NCBI GenBank assembly: GCA_045592225.1
Contig: JAZNUH010000136.1
Coordinates: forward strand, 1-17,104
Direction: 5' to 3'
From: JAZNUH01 sp045592225
Lineage (GTDB): Bacteria > Bacillota > Clostridia > UMGS1883 > UMGS1540
DNA: 17,104 nt
Part shown: one piece after another, positions 15,691 through 17,104 of the stretch
Position numbering within the stretch: position 1 is the stretch's first letter
Layout of the letters: the number at the start of each line of letters is the position of its first letter
The notes under the pieces: generated by a model
Database searches by the model: none
Seen by the model: only the letters and a program-made list of their open reading frames with translations
What the model was told of the DNA's origin: nothing
Program-made: the position numbers and the translations under genes

Positions 15691-16179
15691 ATGATTAAAC
15701 CCTATGACAGGACCAAAGCGGTTAATTATGCTTTAAAATGGGCATATGGTCGCAATCCTGCTTATTTTGACTTTTCTACCCTCGGTGGAGATTGTACAAA
15801 TTTTGCATCACAGTGTATTTATGCCGGAAGCGGTGTTATGAACTACACTCCTGATACGGGTTGGTATTATGTGAATATAAATGACAGAGCTCCCGCCTGG
15901 ACAGGCGTGGAGTTTTTGTATGACTTTTTGACAAACAACCGCTCCCGTGCGGTATTTGCCGAGGAAACAGACATAACCAATATGTTGCCCGGCGATATAA
16001 TTCAACTCGGAAATGAAAACAGATTTTACCATACCCTGATTATATCACAAACTGGCAGCGTCCCCTCTTTTGACAGCATTAAGGTTTGTGCGCACACATT
16101 TAACGCAAAAAACCGCGCTCTTAGCAGTTACAACTTTGCAAGAGTGCGGTTTTTAAGCATAAAAGGTGTTTATATATGA
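15691..16179 (+). CDS. Small amidase-domain protein (Amidase_6-like)
   Basis: Encodes 162 residues that correspond to one Amidase_6-type putative amidase domain, a papain-like fold related to NlpC/P60 and CHAP. The motif GGDCTNFASQC at 32-42 supplies the likely nucleophile Cys35, and His114 (FYHTLII) or His135 (CAHTF) the likely catalytic His. The conserved stretch DTGWYYVNINDRAPAWTG is at 55-72. No signal peptide, membrane segment or binding domain is seen, so it is either cytoplasmic or exported another way. The ATG has GAGGTGA 6 nt upstream. It follows prmC in the same operon. Codons 140-155 also encode a strong hairpin. Peptidoglycan or peptide amide hydrolysis is inferred from the fold; no substrate can be named. 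Confidence 0.88.
   Translation: MIKPYDRTKAVNYALKWAYGRNPAYFDFSTLGGDCTNFASQCIYAGSGVMNYTPDTGWYYVNINDRAPAWTGVEFLYDFLTNNRSRAVFAEETDITNMLPGDIIQLGNENRFYHTLIISQTGSVPSFDSIKVCAHTFNAKNRALSSYNFARVRFLSIKGVYI
16108..16154 (-). terminator. Terminator-like hairpin inside the amidase coding sequence, serving the convergent kinase
   Basis: AAAAACCGCGCTCTT (16108-16122) pairs with AAGAGTGCGGTTTTT (16140-16154): 15 bp with one G-U pair in plus-strand RNA and one A-C mismatch in minus-strand RNA; 17-nt loop. On the minus strand it begins 25 nt after the kinase stop and ends in six T. On the plus strand it precedes the amidase stop by 22 nt. Confidence 0.7.
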
Positions 16180-17104
16180 TTATTTGTAAGACTTTATAAA
16201 TTCGTTAATTTCATCAAAGGATTTGATGCCGGTAGTAGCACCCATAGCCATTACACAATGTGCACCAACTGCATTGGCAAAACGTCCGCATTCTTCAAAG
16301 GAAAGGCCCTTTGCCATAGCAGACAGAAAGCCTGCACAGAAACTGTCACCTGCACCTGTTGTATCAACAGCTTTAACCTTGAAGCATGGTATTATAACCG
16401 GCTCTGAATCTTTTGTTTCTCTCATATAGCATCCGCGACTACCAAGTTTAATAACAACCTTCGACACTCCCATTCCAAAGAAAACGTCGGCAATTTTGTC
16501 TGGTTCTGTTTCACCACTGAGTTCAATGGCTTCATCAATACTTGGCAGGAAAATATCTATGTATTCCATGCAAGGCTGAAGAACCTTCATCCATCTGCCC
16601 TGACTGTCCCAGGCAGTATCAAGAACGGTTGTCTTGCCCATTTCTTTACACTTCTTTAATACCTTTGCACAGCATTCGCCGTCAAAGCTATCCATCAGCA
16701 TTGTTCCTGCAACGAAAATTATGTCTGAATCATTGATTACATCCCAGTTTACATCCTCATAGCAAAACGTTCCGTTTGCACCTACGGTATGTAAAAAGCT
16801 TCTTTCTCCGTTTGATGATGACAGTACGACAGACGCAGATGTCTGTACATTTTCATCAATGGCAATACCTCTTGTATCAACGCCGTATTTAACAAGCGCA
16901 TCTTTAAGGAATTCACCAAAGCTGTCATTACCAACCTTACCCAAAACAGCCGTTTTTATGCCGATTTTCGCCATATCAATACCCGCGCTCATTGCACAGC
17001 CGCCGGTATATGTTTCAATAGACGAAACACGCTCCAGCAAACCGGGTGCAGGAATTTTGTCAACCGGCTTTGTAATAACATCGGCAACCAAAATACCTAT
17101 ACAG
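16180..17104 (-). CDS. PfkB/ribokinase-family sugar kinase (5' end off-window)
   Basis: The frame stays open to the right edge; upstream of an internal TTG at 17091 it reads CIGILVADVITKPVD, the normal N-terminal strand of the family, so the true start lies beyond 17104. The lid/substrate motif TGGCAMSAGIDMAKIG and the C-terminal catalytic motif VDTTGAGDSFCAGFL, with its GAGD aspartate, are intact, so it should be an active ATP-dependent kinase. It probably acts on a sugar or keto-deoxy sugar acid; the exact substrate cannot be told. It is a different subfamily from the FruK-type kinase at 11072. Its stop directly abuts the convergent amidase stop with no spacer. Confidence 0.9.
   Translation of the reverse strand, partial: CIGILVADVITKPVDKIPAPGLLERVSSIETYTGGCAMSAGIDMAKIGIKTAVLGKVGNDSFGEFLKDALVKYGVDTRGIAIDENVQTSASVVLSSSNGERSFLHTVGANGTFCYEDVNWDVINDSDIIFVAGTMLMDSFDGECCAKVLKKCKEMGKTTVLDTAWDSQGRWMKVLQPCMEYIDIFLPSIDEAIELSGETEPDKIADVFFGMGVSKVVIKLGSRGCYMRETKDSEPVIIPCFKVKAVDTTGAGDSFCAGFLSAMAKGLSFEECGRFANAVGAHCVMAMGATTGIKSFDEINEFIKSYK

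Noticed and set aside
15691..15712. An AGGGTTTAATC match to the operator motif at the amidase start (minus strand)
   Set aside because: Single copy with mismatches in the ATTT part, no partner 21 bp away, and inside a coding start.

Overview
The window looks like a chromosomal piece of an uncultured low-GC Gram-positive bacterium of the class Clostridia. It is AT-rich, has strong AGGAGG-type ribosome binding sites and uses ATG, GTG and TTG starts. It carries Firmicutes-type housekeeping blocks (nadK-argR-recN, DUF1385-prmC). Genus cannot be told from the sequence. All genes can be placed; I see no tRNA, rRNA, CRISPR array, insertion sequence or prophage.

Region 1 (1-8061) is a carbohydrate-response locus. 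On the minus strand, a cytoplasmic GH78 alpha-L-rhamnosidase (4824-7013) is followed by two paralogous secreted proteins made only of carbohydrate-binding-like beta-sandwich modules (1860-4721, and 1-1797, which runs off the left edge). A divergent AraC-family regulator (7174-8061) faces them. The most informative signal is in the non-coding DNA. Direct repeats of AGGGTnnATTT, exactly 21 bp apart, lie upstream of the rhamnosidase and again upstream of the first binding protein, and one inverted half-site abuts the regulator's own -35 box. This looks like the operator code of a small local regulon.

Region 2 (8067-13784) is a minus-strand housekeeping operon, proS -> pfkB/fruK-type kinase -> nadK -> argR -> recN. 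Spacing is tight or overlapping, and it ends in a hairpin shared with the convergent araC gene. A promoter lies upstream of proS; no T-box is visible.

Region 3 (13866-17104) starts from a strong extended -10 promoter reading yqhQ (DUF1385) -> prmC -> a small amidase-like protein on the plus strand. A convergent PfkB sugar kinase enters from the right edge (5' end off-window). The amidase gene and the kinase abut tail to tail with no spacer, and a terminator-like hairpin lies inside the amidase coding sequence.

Regions 1 and 2 are probably functionally independent. The main candidates for something undescribed are the AraC operator code and the non-catalytic modular secreted proteins it appears to control.
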